From the NCBI GenBank assembly GCA_022711695.1, contig JAKLEJ010000047.1:1-13525 (forward strand): a stretch of DNA of 13,525 bases, given 5' to 3'. A model generated the notes under the pieces. It did no database searches and had not been told where the DNA came from. It was given only the letters and a program-made list of their open reading frames with translations. Numbering within the stretch: the first letter of the stretch is position 1; every line of letters starts with the position of its first letter. The DNA is from Verrucomicrobiota bacterium (GTDB lineage Bacteria; Verrucomicrobiota; Verrucomicrobiia; Limisphaerales; JACRJZ01). The position numbers and the translations under genes are program-made. This document shows positions 4,940-12,829 of the stretch, piece by piece.

Positions 4940-7900
4940 ATGAACAGAGGGACATTTATCAGCTTGCTGGCGGCGCTGGCGGCGGCCATCTCAGCCCCGG
5001 CGCCCGCTGGCGCCGCGGCTGCGGCGGAAGCCCCCAAAGGCTTGATTGCGCGCTGGTCGTTCGACGGCGCAACGGCCGGCAATACGATCGCCGAGGCGTC
5101 GGGCAAGCCGGGATGGGACATCCGGAGCGCCGCGGCTGTTCCCCGGATGCGAGGGGTGTTTGGCGAGGCGTTGGAGCTGCGCGGGTCCCACGCCCTGCGA
5201 ACCGATCTCCACCTCCCGCCCGAAGGCATGGCCGCGCTGACCCTCTGCGTCTGGGCGCGGCCTTCGGCGTTCGAGCGCTACAACGAGATCTTCCGACAGG
5301 AATGCTCGCGCCGGGTGCTCTTCTCGTTCCAGGAAGGCGGCACGATCCTCTCGTTGGGCCTGGATATCGGCGGCTACGTGGAATGCGACGCTCCCCTCCA
5401 GCCGGCGCAGGTGTTGGACGATGCCTGGCATCATTGCGCGGCGTCGTTCGACGGCCGCGCCATGCGGGTGTACCTGGACGGACGCGAGATCGGTTCGCTG
5501 GAGCGGCCCGGCCGGATCGCCATCCAGCGCGGCGTTCCCGCGTTCGTGGGATCTTCCGGCGGGACCGGCGAGCATTTCCAGGGCGGCTTGGACGACCTGC
5601 GCCTCTACGAGACCGCGCTGTCCGCGGCGGAGATTGCCGAACTCCACCGCCAGGGCGCGGAGGCGCTTCAGGCGCGCCTGGCCCTGATCGAGCCCGCGGT
5701 GGACGCGTTCTACCGCCCGGCCAACTCGTTCGCGCAGGTCCTGGGGCGGTGCCGCGAGCGGCTGGGCCGGACAAACCAGGAGCACACCGCCGAGATGGCC
5801 TCGCTGGTCCGCGCCCGGCTGAAGCGGGATTTCCCGCGCGAGTGCGAGGAATGGTCGAGCCGGGCCGGCGTGCGTCTGAGCGACTACTTGCTCAACCCGG
5901 AGCCGGGGCTGAACGCGCGGCTGGCCGGCCGCCTCATGGACCTGCTGCTGGAGTATCGCCCGCTCACGGAGGCTCAATGGCGTGCGCAAAGCCCGGAAGA
6001 CTACCAGCGCTGGCGCGAGGCCGATGGCCTCCAGGAACGCTGCGCCCGGCTCGCCGCGAAGGGCGAGCAGGGAAGCTTCGCGCCGGAGTGGATCGAGGTG
6101 ATCCTGGCGGCGGGCTCCAGGATTCAGATGCGCCCGCGCGAGCACGAGGCCGTGGCCCCCTATGTGAAGCCGGAAACGCCCGCGACTCGCGCGCTTTCGA
6201 CGGCGGAGGCGCGCCAGGCGCTCGAAAAGGACTGGCTGCACCAGGCCGACCAGCGGCCCACGCCCGCCCGCGTTCGCAGCGAAATCCAGTGGACCCGCGA
6301 GTTGGCGGCGCGCCTTGGCAAGAGCCTGCGCCAGGAGGGCGTGTTTCGCAAAGAACTGGCGGAGCTGGACGCGATCGAACGGTCGCTGGAAACGGTCAGG
6401 GGGGAGGAGGCGCGGCCGTCTTATTTCCGGACTCGCGAGCTCAAGCGGGCGATCCTGTTCCGCAATCCGGCGGTCGATTTCGACAAGCTCCTCCTGGTGG
6501 ACATGCCTTATCCCCAGGGCTCGGAATGGCCGCACGAGACGCGCCACCGGCTGGGCTACATGGCCGTCCCCGGCGGCCGACTGCTGGTCGTCGAGGGCCT
6601 GGGCCCGGAGGGCCGGCCGCGCCAGCTCATGCCGCAGGCCCCTCTGCACGGGTCGTTCTGGCGGCCGGACTTGTCCTACGACGCCGACAAGGTGCTGTTC
6701 TGTTTCAAGCCCCACAACGAAAAGTCGTTTCATCTGTACGAGATCGACGTGGACGGCACGGGGCTGCGGCAGTTGACGCACGGCCCTTACGACGACCTGG
6801 ACCCGATCTATCTGCCGGATGACCGGAACGTGATCTTCAGCACCACGCGGTCGCACACCTACGTGCGCTGCATGCCTCCGACCAGCGCGTTCGTGCTGGC
6901 CCGGGTGCGCCGGGATGGCAGCGGCATCTATTTCGTTTCGGTGAACAACGAGCCCGACTACACCCCCTCGGTGATGAACGACGGCCGCATCCTGCACACT
7001 CGCTGGGAATACACCGACAAGCCTCTCTGGCGGGCGCAGAAACTCTGGACCGTGAATCCGGACGGCACCCAGGTGAGCATGTTCTGGGGCAACCAGAGCG
7101 TGTGGCCGGACCTGATGAAGGACGCGCGGTCCATCCCGGGCAGCCGCCGGGTCATGTTCACCGGGTCGGCGCACCACGACTGGTTCAGCGGCTCCGTCGG
7201 CATCGTCGATCCCGACCGCGGCCTGAACTTTCCGCACGGCCTTGCCAAGGTCACCGCGGACGTCCCCTGGCCGGAGTGCGGCAACGGGCCGGTGGACCCG
7301 GTCGAGTCGCCGGCTTACCACGCCAGCGGGGCCTACCGCGCTTATTACTCGCCTTATCCGCTGAGCGAGACGGATTTCCTGGTCTCGGCCAACCGCAACG
7401 GGCGCTTCGTGCTCTACCTCATGGACACGCAGGGCAACCGCGAGCTGGTTTACGAAGGGGCTCATCATGTCCTGCACGCGCAGCCGTTGCGCCCGCGGCC
7501 GCGGCCGCCCGTGATCGAGGACCGCGTGGACTGGCCCTCGCGCGAGGAGCGCGACCGTCCGCGGGACGGCGTCCTCTTCAGCAGCAGCGTCTATCAGGGC
7601 GCCAGCCCCGAGCTGCGCGGCCAGGCGCGCTACCTGCGCGTGTTCAGCATCGACCACAAGACCTACACCTATTGGTACAAGCGGCCTTACATCTCGACCG
7701 GCCCGGTGGTCTCGGCGGTGCAATCCGAAGGCGTCAAACGCCTGCTCGGAACCGTGCCCATCCGCGCGGACGGCTCGGTCTCCTTCCACGCGCCGGCGGG
7801 CGTGCCGCTGCATTTCCAGTTGTTGGACGAGCGACAGCGCGCCCTTCAGACCATGCGCAGTTTTGTGGGAGTGATGCCCGGCGAATACCGCGGCTGCCAG

Positions 7901-8521
7901 GGCTGCCACGAGGCCCACAGCCGCGCCTCGGAGAGCAGCCGAGGCCTGGCCCTGACCCGCGAGCCGGAGCGCATCGCCCCGCCGCCCTGGGGCGAAGACA
8001 CCGTGAGTTATCCGCGCTATGTGCAGGCGGTGCTGGATCGCTACTGCGGCAAGTGCCACCAGGGCGAGGGCGAGGCCCGGAAAGTGCTGGACCTGACCGA
8101 GCGGCCCAGCCAGCCGGTGTTCACCGAGCCTTACCTGACGCTCATTGGCCGGCCTAGCTGGGGCGAGCCCTATCGGCCGCCGGAGAAGCCCGCCCCCGGC
8201 TTCGGCATTGCCGGGTGCCTGCTGGTCGAAGGTTACGGAACGGTGGACCCCAAGGCATACGTGACTCCGCCGCCCATGACCGCGTTGTCTTACCGCAGCC
8301 GCTTGGTGGAGATCGCTTCCAGCGGCAAGCATCACGACGTCAAGGTCGATCCCGAAAGCCTGCTGCGCCTGATCGTCTGGGTGGACGCGATGTGCCCCTA
8401 CATGGGCGACGAGGAGATTCGCCGGATTCCCGACCCGGTGTTCCAGGGCGTGGACTGGCTGGCGGTCCGGCCCCGGATCGCCACGGCGCCGCGCATCGCC
8501 CGGCCGGGGCCGGTGGATTAG
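4940..8521 (+). CDS. Secreted LamG / beta-propeller / dihaem c-type cytochrome protein, hydrazine synthase alpha-like
   Basis: This very large exported protein has 1193 residues. A signal peptide (about 1-29) is followed by a LamG/concanavalin-like domain (about 33-235). Inside it are GLIARWSFDG, DDAWHHCAASFDG and GGLDDLRLYETALSAAEI, typical of LamG_3 jellyroll modules. A charged, mostly helical stretch (about 240-490) of unknown type comes next. Residues about 510-850 contain TolB/PD40-like blades (DVDGTGLRQLT, DDLDPIYLPDDRNVIFST, WTVNPDGT). The C-terminal part resembles the hydrazine synthase alpha middle and cytochrome region and has two CxxCH haem-c sites, CQGCH (986-990) and CGKCH (1036-1040). 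Export fits periplasmic haem attachment. Anammox hydrazine synthase needs separate beta and gamma subunits, which are not seen here, so the true reaction is unknown; electron transfer or oxidation of a small molecule are possibilities. The gene lies 45 nt after dnaG and 25 nt before a [4Fe-4S] protein. An in-frame ATG at 4928 would add four residues. Confidence 0.85.
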   Translation: MNRGTFISLLAALAAAISAPAPAGAAAAAEAPKGLIARWSFDGATAGNTIAEASGKPGWDIRSAAAVPRMRGVFGEALELRGSHALRTDLHLPPEGMAALTLCVWARPSAFERYNEIFRQECSRRVLFSFQEGGTILSLGLDIGGYVECDAPLQPAQVLDDAWHHCAASFDGRAMRVYLDGREIGSLERPGRIAIQRGVPAFVGSSGGTGEHFQGGLDDLRLYETALSAAEIAELHRQGAEALQARLALIEPAVDAFYRPANSFAQVLGRCRERLGRTNQEHTAEMASLVRARLKRDFPRECEEWSSRAGVRLSDYLLNPEPGLNARLAGRLMDLLLEYRPLTEAQWRAQSPEDYQRWREADGLQERCARLAAKGEQGSFAPEWIEVILAAGSRIQMRPREHEAVAPYVKPETPATRALSTAEARQALEKDWLHQADQRPTPARVRSEIQWTRELAARLGKSLRQEGVFRKELAELDAIERSLETVRGEEARPSYFRTRELKRAILFRNPAVDFDKLLLVDMPYPQGSEWPHETRHRLGYMAVPGGRLLVVEGLGPEGRPRQLMPQAPLHGSFWRPDLSYDADKVLFCFKPHNEKSFHLYEIDVDGTGLRQLTHGPYDDLDPIYLPDDRNVIFSTTRSHTYVRCMPPTSAFVLARVRRDGSGIYFVSVNNEPDYTPSVMNDGRILHTRWEYTDKPLWRAQKLWTVNPDGTQVSMFWGNQSVWPDLMKDARSIPGSRRVMFTGSAHHDWFSGSVGIVDPDRGLNFPHGLAKVTADVPWPECGNGPVDPVESPAYHASGAYRAYYSPYPLSETDFLVSANRNGRFVLYLMDTQGNRELVYEGAHHVLHAQPLRPRPRPPVIEDRVDWPSREERDRPRDGVLFSSSVYQGASPELRGQARYLRVFSIDHKTYTYWYKRPYISTGPVVSAVQSEGVKRLLGTVPIRADGSVSFHAPAGVPLHFQLLDERQRALQTMRSFVGVMPGEYRGCQGCHEAHSRASESSRGLALTREPERIAPPPWGEDTVSYPRYVQAVLDRYCGKCHQGEGEARKVLDLTERPSQPVFTEPYLTLIGRPSWGEPYRPPEKPAPGFGIAGCLLVEGYGTVDPKAYVTPPPMTALSYRSRLVEIASSGKHHDVKVDPESLLRLIVWVDAMCPYMGDEEIRRIPDPVFQGVDWLAVRPRIATAPRIARPGPVD

Positions 8522-8546
8522 CCCCGGGACTTCGCACAGACCCCGG

Positions 8547-9767
8547 GTGAGCGCGTCGAGCCTTGTCACGTTGCAGAGAGCGCCGGACTACGATCCTGAG
8601 CGGGTGCTGAAGGCCCTGCGCGCCTGTCTGGCGCCCCTGGGCGGCATGCAGGCCTTCGTGCGGCCCGGCCAGCGCGTCCTTCTCAAGCCCAACCTGCTGG
8701 GCGGGTTCCCGGTCGAACGGGCGGTCACCACCCATCCGGCGGTGGTCCGCGCCGCGATCCTGCTGGTTCGGGAAGCGGGCGGCCTCCCGGTTGTGGGCGA
8801 CAGCCCGGGCATCGGTTCGCTGCCCCTGGTGGCTCGAGCCTGCGGCCTGACGCCCGTGCTCGAGGAAACCGGAACGGACCTGGTGGATCTTTCCGAGCCC
8901 CGCGATTACGAGGTTCCCGGATACCGAATCGGCCCGCGGTTGACCCTGGCCAAGGCGCTTTCCGAGGCGGATGTGCTCATCAGCCTGCCCAAGCTCAAGA
9001 CCCACGGCCAGATGACCCTGACGGCGTCGCTGAAGAACCAGTATGGCCTCATCCCCGGAGCGCTCAAAACCCAGTGGCACTTTCGCCTTCAGGAGCCCCG
9101 CTGGCTGGCGGCGTTGATCCTGGACGTCAATCGCGCGGCGCGCCCCGCGCTGACGATCCTGGACGCCATTGTGGCGATGGAAGGCCAGGGCCCCAGCAGT
9201 GGCCGGCCGCGGTTCCTGGGCGCGTTGCTGGCCAGCGCCGACCTGGCGGCCGCCGACACCGTGGCGTGTCACCTGATCGGGCAGGACCCCATGCGCGTGC
9301 CCTTGCTCGTGGCCGCGAGCGAGCAGAAATTCGGCGCGACCGATCTGAGCCGCATTCGGATCGAGGGCGAAGATTGGCGGCGCCTGCGGACGCCGGATTT
9401 CGAAAAGATCGAGCAGTTGACGGACCTCATGCGGATGCTGCCGCTGCCGCGGCCGGCCCTGAACTGGGTGCGCCGTCAATGGACCATCGTTCCCCGAATC
9501 GTGGACGGCCGGTGCACACAGTGCGGCCTCTGCGAGGAGCACTGCCCCGTGACCCCCGCGGCCATCCATCCAGGGGAACCGCCGGCGGAACGCGTCGAGG
9601 ACGACCGCTGCATCCGGTGCTACTGCTGCCACGAGTTTTGCCCGTCGCAGGGCATCGAATTGCATCGTCCCTGGCTGGCCCGCCATCTGCCGCTGAACCG
9701 GCTGGCCGACTTCGCCGGCCGCGCCCTGGGCTTTCTGGTCTCGCTCGGCAAACACAAGCCGCGATGA
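8547..9767 (+). CDS. DUF362 domain protein with two C-terminal [4Fe-4S] ferredoxin motifs
   Basis: This 406-residue protein has a DUF362 domain (about 1-275) followed by a bacterial-type 2[4Fe-4S] ferredoxin module. DUF362 hallmarks are VLLKPNLLGG (44-53), TTHPAVVRAAI (61-71), VVGDSPG (82-88), LPKLKTHGQMTLTASLKNQ (147-165) and LTILDAIVAMEGQGPSSG (202-219). The clusters are bound by C323, C326, C329 and C333 plus C355, C358, C361 and C365, each ending in Cys-Pro. An additional cysteine, C360, lies next to C361. The DUF362 family has no settled biochemical function; the ferredoxin part points to electron transfer. No signal peptide is seen, so it is probably cytosolic. The start is GTG 8547; it has no clear Shine-Dalgarno but gives the usual short lead-in to the conserved core. 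It follows the dihaem gene by 25 nt and is probably co-transcribed. The pair may be linked functionally, although the partners are expected on opposite sides of the membrane. Confidence 0.87.
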   Translation: MSASSLVTLQRAPDYDPERVLKALRACLAPLGGMQAFVRPGQRVLLKPNLLGGFPVERAVTTHPAVVRAAILLVREAGGLPVVGDSPGIGSLPLVARACGLTPVLEETGTDLVDLSEPRDYEVPGYRIGPRLTLAKALSEADVLISLPKLKTHGQMTLTASLKNQYGLIPGALKTQWHFRLQEPRWLAALILDVNRAARPALTILDAIVAMEGQGPSSGRPRFLGALLASADLAAADTVACHLIGQDPMRVPLLVAASEQKFGATDLSRIRIEGEDWRRLRTPDFEKIEQLTDLMRMLPLPRPALNWVRRQWTIVPRIVDGRCTQCGLCEEHCPVTPAAIHPGEPPAERVEDDRCIRCYCCHEFCPSQGIELHRPWLARHLPLNRLADFAGRALGFLVSLGKHKPR

Positions 9768-9780
9768 AGCCATTGCGGCG

Positions 9781-9817
9781 GCGACCGCCTTCCCCGGCGG
9801 GGGTCTCGGGCGGTCGC
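9781..9817. terminator. Bidirectional terminator-like hairpin between DUF362 gene and glnD
   Basis: GCGACCGCC (9781-9789) and GGCGGTCGC (9809-9817) form a perfect 9-bp GC-rich stem. CCCC (9792-9795) and GGGG (9799-9802) can form an inner stem around GGC. It starts 14 nt after the DUF362 stop and lies 15 nt beyond the glnD stop, midway between convergent genes, which is the expected place for a shared terminator. There is no T-run, so termination may not be of the classic intrinsic type. Confidence 0.6.
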
Positions 9818-9831
9818 AGCAGAACCGCAGG

Positions 9832-12588
9832 CTACACGTCCAGGACGGCGACGGCGGCCTGAATCTTGTCCGCGAGCTGGCGCTGCCGGTCCGGGTCCAG
9901 CAGCTTCTGGCCGTCGGGTTCCCGCACGTAGAAGCTGTCGATGGCCGCGCCCTTTTCGGTGAGAATTTTGGCGACGGAGATGTCCAGGCCGGCCTCGGCG
10001 AACACCTGGGCAATGGCATGGAGCAGCCCGAGGCGGTCCTCGGTCTCGATCTCGATGACGGTGCGGTGGGCGGAGGTGCGGTTGTCGAACTCGATGCGGG
10101 TGGGCAGGCGCTCGCCCTCGATGGGATGGTAGCGGGTGCGGGCGGGCTTGCGCCGCGCAATCAGGGCGGGAAGATTGGCCGGCTCCAGCTCCAGGGCGCG
10201 CGGAAGGAGTTTCTCGAATTCGTCGCGGGCCTCCCGCTTGACAAACGTGCCCGTGGCCGCGTCCACCACGTAGAAGGTGTCCAGGGCGATGCCGTCGGCG
10301 CGGCTGAAGATCTGGGCGCCAAGAATGTTGATGCCGGCGGCGGCGAAGGAGCCGGCGATGCGCCAGAAAAGCCCCGGCCGGTCCCAGGTGGCGATCTTCA
10401 CCGCCGAGTAGCCGCGATCGGCTTCGTTGTGCCATTCCACCGCGACCGTGAAGGGCTCGTTCTCGGCCAGGAAGCGCCTCATGAACTCGCGGGCCAGGAG
10501 CAGGTCCGCGGCGATTTCCCGTGGCGTGTTCACCCGGAAATAGCGGGCCGGCAGCGACTCGAAATGCGCCGTCCGCTCGTCCTCGGCCAGGCCGCGGGGC
10601 AGCAGGCGGTCCACCTGCTCCCGGAGGGAGGCCCGGAGCTTCTCGTCGGCTTCGCGGGCTTCGCCGCCCGTGAGGGCCTGGCGGGCGCGCTCGTAAAGGG
10701 TGAGCAGCAGCGTGTCCTTAAAGCCGTTCCAGAGCTGGTCGCTGGTGCCCATGGCGTCGGCGAAGGTGTGCAGGGTGAGCAGGGCCAGGTTTTCCGTGTT
10801 CTGAACGATGCCGGCGAAGTCGCTGATGACCTCGGCGTCATCCAGGTCGCGGCGCTGCGAGACCTGGGCCATCAGCAGGTGGTTCTCGATGACCAGGCCC
10901 AGGCTGGCGGCGGCGGCGGCGTCCAGACGCAGGCGCCGGGCCGCCTTGGCCGCCAGCGCGGCGCTGGCCCGGGAGTGGTCGGCCCCGGGCCGGGCCTTGC
11001 CGGCGTCGTGCAGCAGCAGGGCCAGGTAGAGCACAAAGGGCCGCTCGAGGTTTCGGAACATCTCGTCGTAGTGCCGGAAGGGCGGGGCTGCCGCCTCGCG
11101 CACCTGGTCGAGCTTGGCCAGGCAGGCCAGGGTGTGTTCGTCCGCGGTGTACTGGTGGAAGAACTCGTGCTGCACCAGGGCGGTCAGCCGGCCGAATTCG
11201 GGCACATATTTGCCCAGGAACCCGACCTCGTGCATCAGGCGCAGAATCGGGGCCACGCTGCCCCGCTGGTTGAGGATCTCGAGAAACGTGTCCCGCACGC
11301 CCGGGTCGCGCAAGAACGAGCGGTCCACCAGCCGCAGTTCGTGGCGGATCAGTTGGATCAGGTCCGGGTGCAGCTTGAGGCCGCGCTGCTGGGCGTGGAG
11401 AAACACCCGCATCAGCCGGGCCGGCTGGTCGCGGAACACCCGCCGCGAAAGGGCGTGGATCTCGCCATGCAGCAGCCGGAACCCGTCCAGCGTCTGCTGG
11501 CTCATCTCGTCCAGGCGCTGTCGGATCAGGGCGCCCAGCGACGGCAGGCGGCGGGGTTGGGGCAGGAGGGCGAGGCGCTGCTCGACGGTGCGCGTGATCA
11601 GGTAGATGTGCCGGGAGTGGCGGTAGTATTCGCTGAGGAATTGCTCGATCCGCCGGCTGGGGGAGCGCTCGGTGTAGCCCAGGCCGCGCGCCACCGCCGG
11701 CTGGACGCTCTTGGTGAGCGCGTCCACGGCCCGTCCCGCCGTGTAGTGGAGCTCGTTGCGGGTGCGAAGCAGATAATCGTAGGCCTGGTCCAACTGGCGC
11801 GCTTCCGTCTGGCCGATCAGGCCCCGCTCGGCCAAATCCTGGGTGGTCCGCGTCCGGTACTTGAAGAACGCCATCCACAGCAGGTTCTGGTAGTCGCGCA
11901 GCCCGCCGCAGCCGTTCTTGATGTTCGGCTCCTGCATGGTGGCCGAATCCCCGTGCTTGGCGTGCCGGGCCGCCTGGTCCCGCACCCGCGCGGCGATGTA
12001 TTCGTCCTCGCACCCCGCCACGCACTTGCGCAGCAGGGTCTCCTGGAAGATGCGGAACAGCTCGTAGTTGCCCCAGATGGGCCGGGCCTCGATCAGCGAG
12101 GTCTTGGCCTGCATGTCCGCGTTGGCGACCTCGACGCAGTCGGTCACGCTGCGCACCGCGTGGCCCGGCTTCAGGCGCAGGTCCCAGATGAACGGGATGA
12201 GATGGTCGATCATGCGGGCGACGTAAGCCCGCCCCTCGCCCTCGCTGCCTTCGCCCGTGTGCAGCAGCATGATGTCGATGTCGCTGCAGGGATTGAGTTC
12301 GCCCCGCCCGTAGCCGCCGGTGGCCACCAGCGACAGCGCCGGGGCCCGCCGCCGCAGTTCTTCGCCCGCCTCGCGCTGGGTGGCGTCCAGGAGGTGGCGC
12401 AGCAACTCGTCCATCATCGCCGCGCGCCCACGGCACACTTCCCGGCCTCCTCCTCCTCCGCGGTGGAGGATCTTGAGCCGGTGGGTTTCGATCTTCAGGA
12501 ACTGGCGGTAGCGGCCCTTCTCCTGTTCCAGGGTCCGGCCGCCCGGCAGCGGCAGCCGCTCCGCCGCGTGCGCCTCGATCTTCGCCAT
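9832..12588 (-). CDS. glnD: Bifunctional uridylyltransferase/uridylyl-removing enzyme (PII sensor) GlnD
   Basis: GlnD adds UMP to PII proteins under nitrogen limitation and removes it when glutamine is plentiful, setting glutamine synthetase activity and nitrogen gene expression. With the ATG at 12588 it has 918 residues, the normal length. In order it shows the nucleotidyltransferase motif GGYGRGELNPCSDIDI (91-106) with metal-binding D103 and D105; the family segment EPNIKNGCGGLRDYQNLLW (220-238); an HD domain with VQHEFFHQYTADEHTL (472-487) and LLHDAGK (525-531); and two C-terminal ACT domains (about 727-800 and 843-916), the likely glutamine sensors. Both activities should be intact. The frame extends upstream to 12720, but that stretch is Arg/Pro-rich and low-complexity, so 12588 (MAKIEAHAAERL) is preferred. 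A GGGGG run (43-49 region) is a local oddity. No glnB, amtB or glnA is in the window. The gene is divergent from the partial gene at 12830. Confidence 0.95.
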   Translation of the reverse strand: MAKIEAHAAERLPLPGGRTLEQEKGRYRQFLKIETHRLKILHRGGGGGREVCRGRAAMMDELLRHLLDATQREAGEELRRRAPALSLVATGGYGRGELNPCSDIDIMLLHTGEGSEGEGRAYVARMIDHLIPFIWDLRLKPGHAVRSVTDCVEVANADMQAKTSLIEARPIWGNYELFRIFQETLLRKCVAGCEDEYIAARVRDQAARHAKHGDSATMQEPNIKNGCGGLRDYQNLLWMAFFKYRTRTTQDLAERGLIGQTEARQLDQAYDYLLRTRNELHYTAGRAVDALTKSVQPAVARGLGYTERSPSRRIEQFLSEYYRHSRHIYLITRTVEQRLALLPQPRRLPSLGALIRQRLDEMSQQTLDGFRLLHGEIHALSRRVFRDQPARLMRVFLHAQQRGLKLHPDLIQLIRHELRLVDRSFLRDPGVRDTFLEILNQRGSVAPILRLMHEVGFLGKYVPEFGRLTALVQHEFFHQYTADEHTLACLAKLDQVREAAAPPFRHYDEMFRNLERPFVLYLALLLHDAGKARPGADHSRASAALAAKAARRLRLDAAAAASLGLVIENHLLMAQVSQRRDLDDAEVISDFAGIVQNTENLALLTLHTFADAMGTSDQLWNGFKDTLLLTLYERARQALTGGEAREADEKLRASLREQVDRLLPRGLAEDERTAHFESLPARYFRVNTPREIAADLLLAREFMRRFLAENEPFTVAVEWHNEADRGYSAVKIATWDRPGLFWRIAGSFAAAGINILGAQIFSRADGIALDTFYVVDAATGTFVKREARDEFEKLLPRALELEPANLPALIARRKPARTRYHPIEGERLPTRIEFDNRTSAHRTVIEIETEDRLGLLHAIAQVFAEAGLDISVAKILTEKGAAIDSFYVREPDGQKLLDPDRQRQLADKIQAAVAVLDV

Positions 12589-12606
12589 GATGCTCTGCAC
12601 CCGGAG

Positions 12607-12634
12607 AACATAGCGGGTCCGCCTCGCCAAACAA
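12607..12634 (-). promoter_or_regulatory. Possible sigma-70 type promoter of glnD
   Basis: Read on the minus strand, TTGTTT (12634-12629) and TATGTT (12612-12607) are separated by 16 nt. The -10 element matches the consensus at four of six positions and the -35 at three of six. It would start transcription roughly 10-15 nt before the glnD ATG, giving a very short leader without a clear Shine-Dalgarno. Matches of this quality are only suggestive in GC-rich DNA. Confidence 0.25.
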
Positions 12635-12673
12635 CCCGGAAAACCGACGCCCCAATCCCCGGCCCAGGCCGCC

Positions 12674-12682
12674 GGGGGGGGG
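12674..12682 (+). repeat. Run of nine G upstream of glnD
   Basis: An uninterrupted G9 tract lies in the divergent gap, 86 bp before the glnD start codon. Such homopolymers are prone to slippage and to sequencing error. It is outside every gene called here, so length changes would alter spacing rather than reading frame. Confidence 0.6.
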
Positions 12683-12776
12683 CGCGGCGGCAGTCCGCGC
12701 CGAAGGCGCAACCGGCTCAACGCGGCGGGGAGGCGTCGATTTGCCGATTCCAGGAAGCGCTTTTTCTGTTGACCGC

Positions 12777-12820
12777 ATCGACTATTCCCGCCAGCAATAA
12801 TGGCTGAATAGTAATCGACT
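12777..12820 (+). repeat. Compound direct and inverted repeat upstream of the right-edge gene, possible operator
   Basis: ATCGACT occurs twice, at 12777-12783 and 12814-12820, as direct repeats 37 bp apart. Between and overlapping them, ACTATT (12781-12786) pairs with AATAGT (12807-12812), and CAGC (12792-12795) pairs with GCTG (12803-12806). The element ends directly against the GGAG of the downstream gene. It is noticeably AT-richer than its surroundings, with TTGACC (12769-12774) just before it as a possible -35. It could be a regulator binding site or a structured leader; no matching -10 at standard spacing could be fixed. Confidence 0.4.
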
Positions 12821-12824
12821 GGAG
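12821..12824 (+). promoter_or_regulatory. Shine-Dalgarno of the right-edge gene
   Basis: GGAG lies 5 nt upstream of ATG 12830. Together with the open frame continuing to the window end, it fixes this start. Confidence 0.6.
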
Positions 12825-12829
12825 ATCAG

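Noticed and set aside
4940..8521. Calling the dihaem protein a true hydrazine synthase and the organism an anammox bacterium
   Set aside because: The family resemblance covers the propeller and dihaem part only; no beta or gamma subunit or hydrazine dehydrogenase is present, and related proteins occur in many non-anammox bacteria.
4991..8569. Open frame of 1192 codons on the minus strand opposite the dihaem gene
   Set aside because: It mirrors the real gene, lacks recognisable domains and has the His/Arg/Gln/Ala-rich composition typical of antisense frames in GC-rich DNA. The plus strand has a signal peptide, LamG and CxxCH motifs.
12589..12720. Upstream extension of GlnD to an ATG at 12720
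   Set aside because: The added 44 residues are Arg/Pro-rich and unlike GlnD N-termini, and would span the G9 run and the candidate promoter.
10018..12807. 929-codon plus-strand frame opposite glnD
   Set aside because: GlnD on the minus strand has all its family motifs. The opposite frame has no domain and a Gly/Gln/Val/Arg-rich antisense composition.
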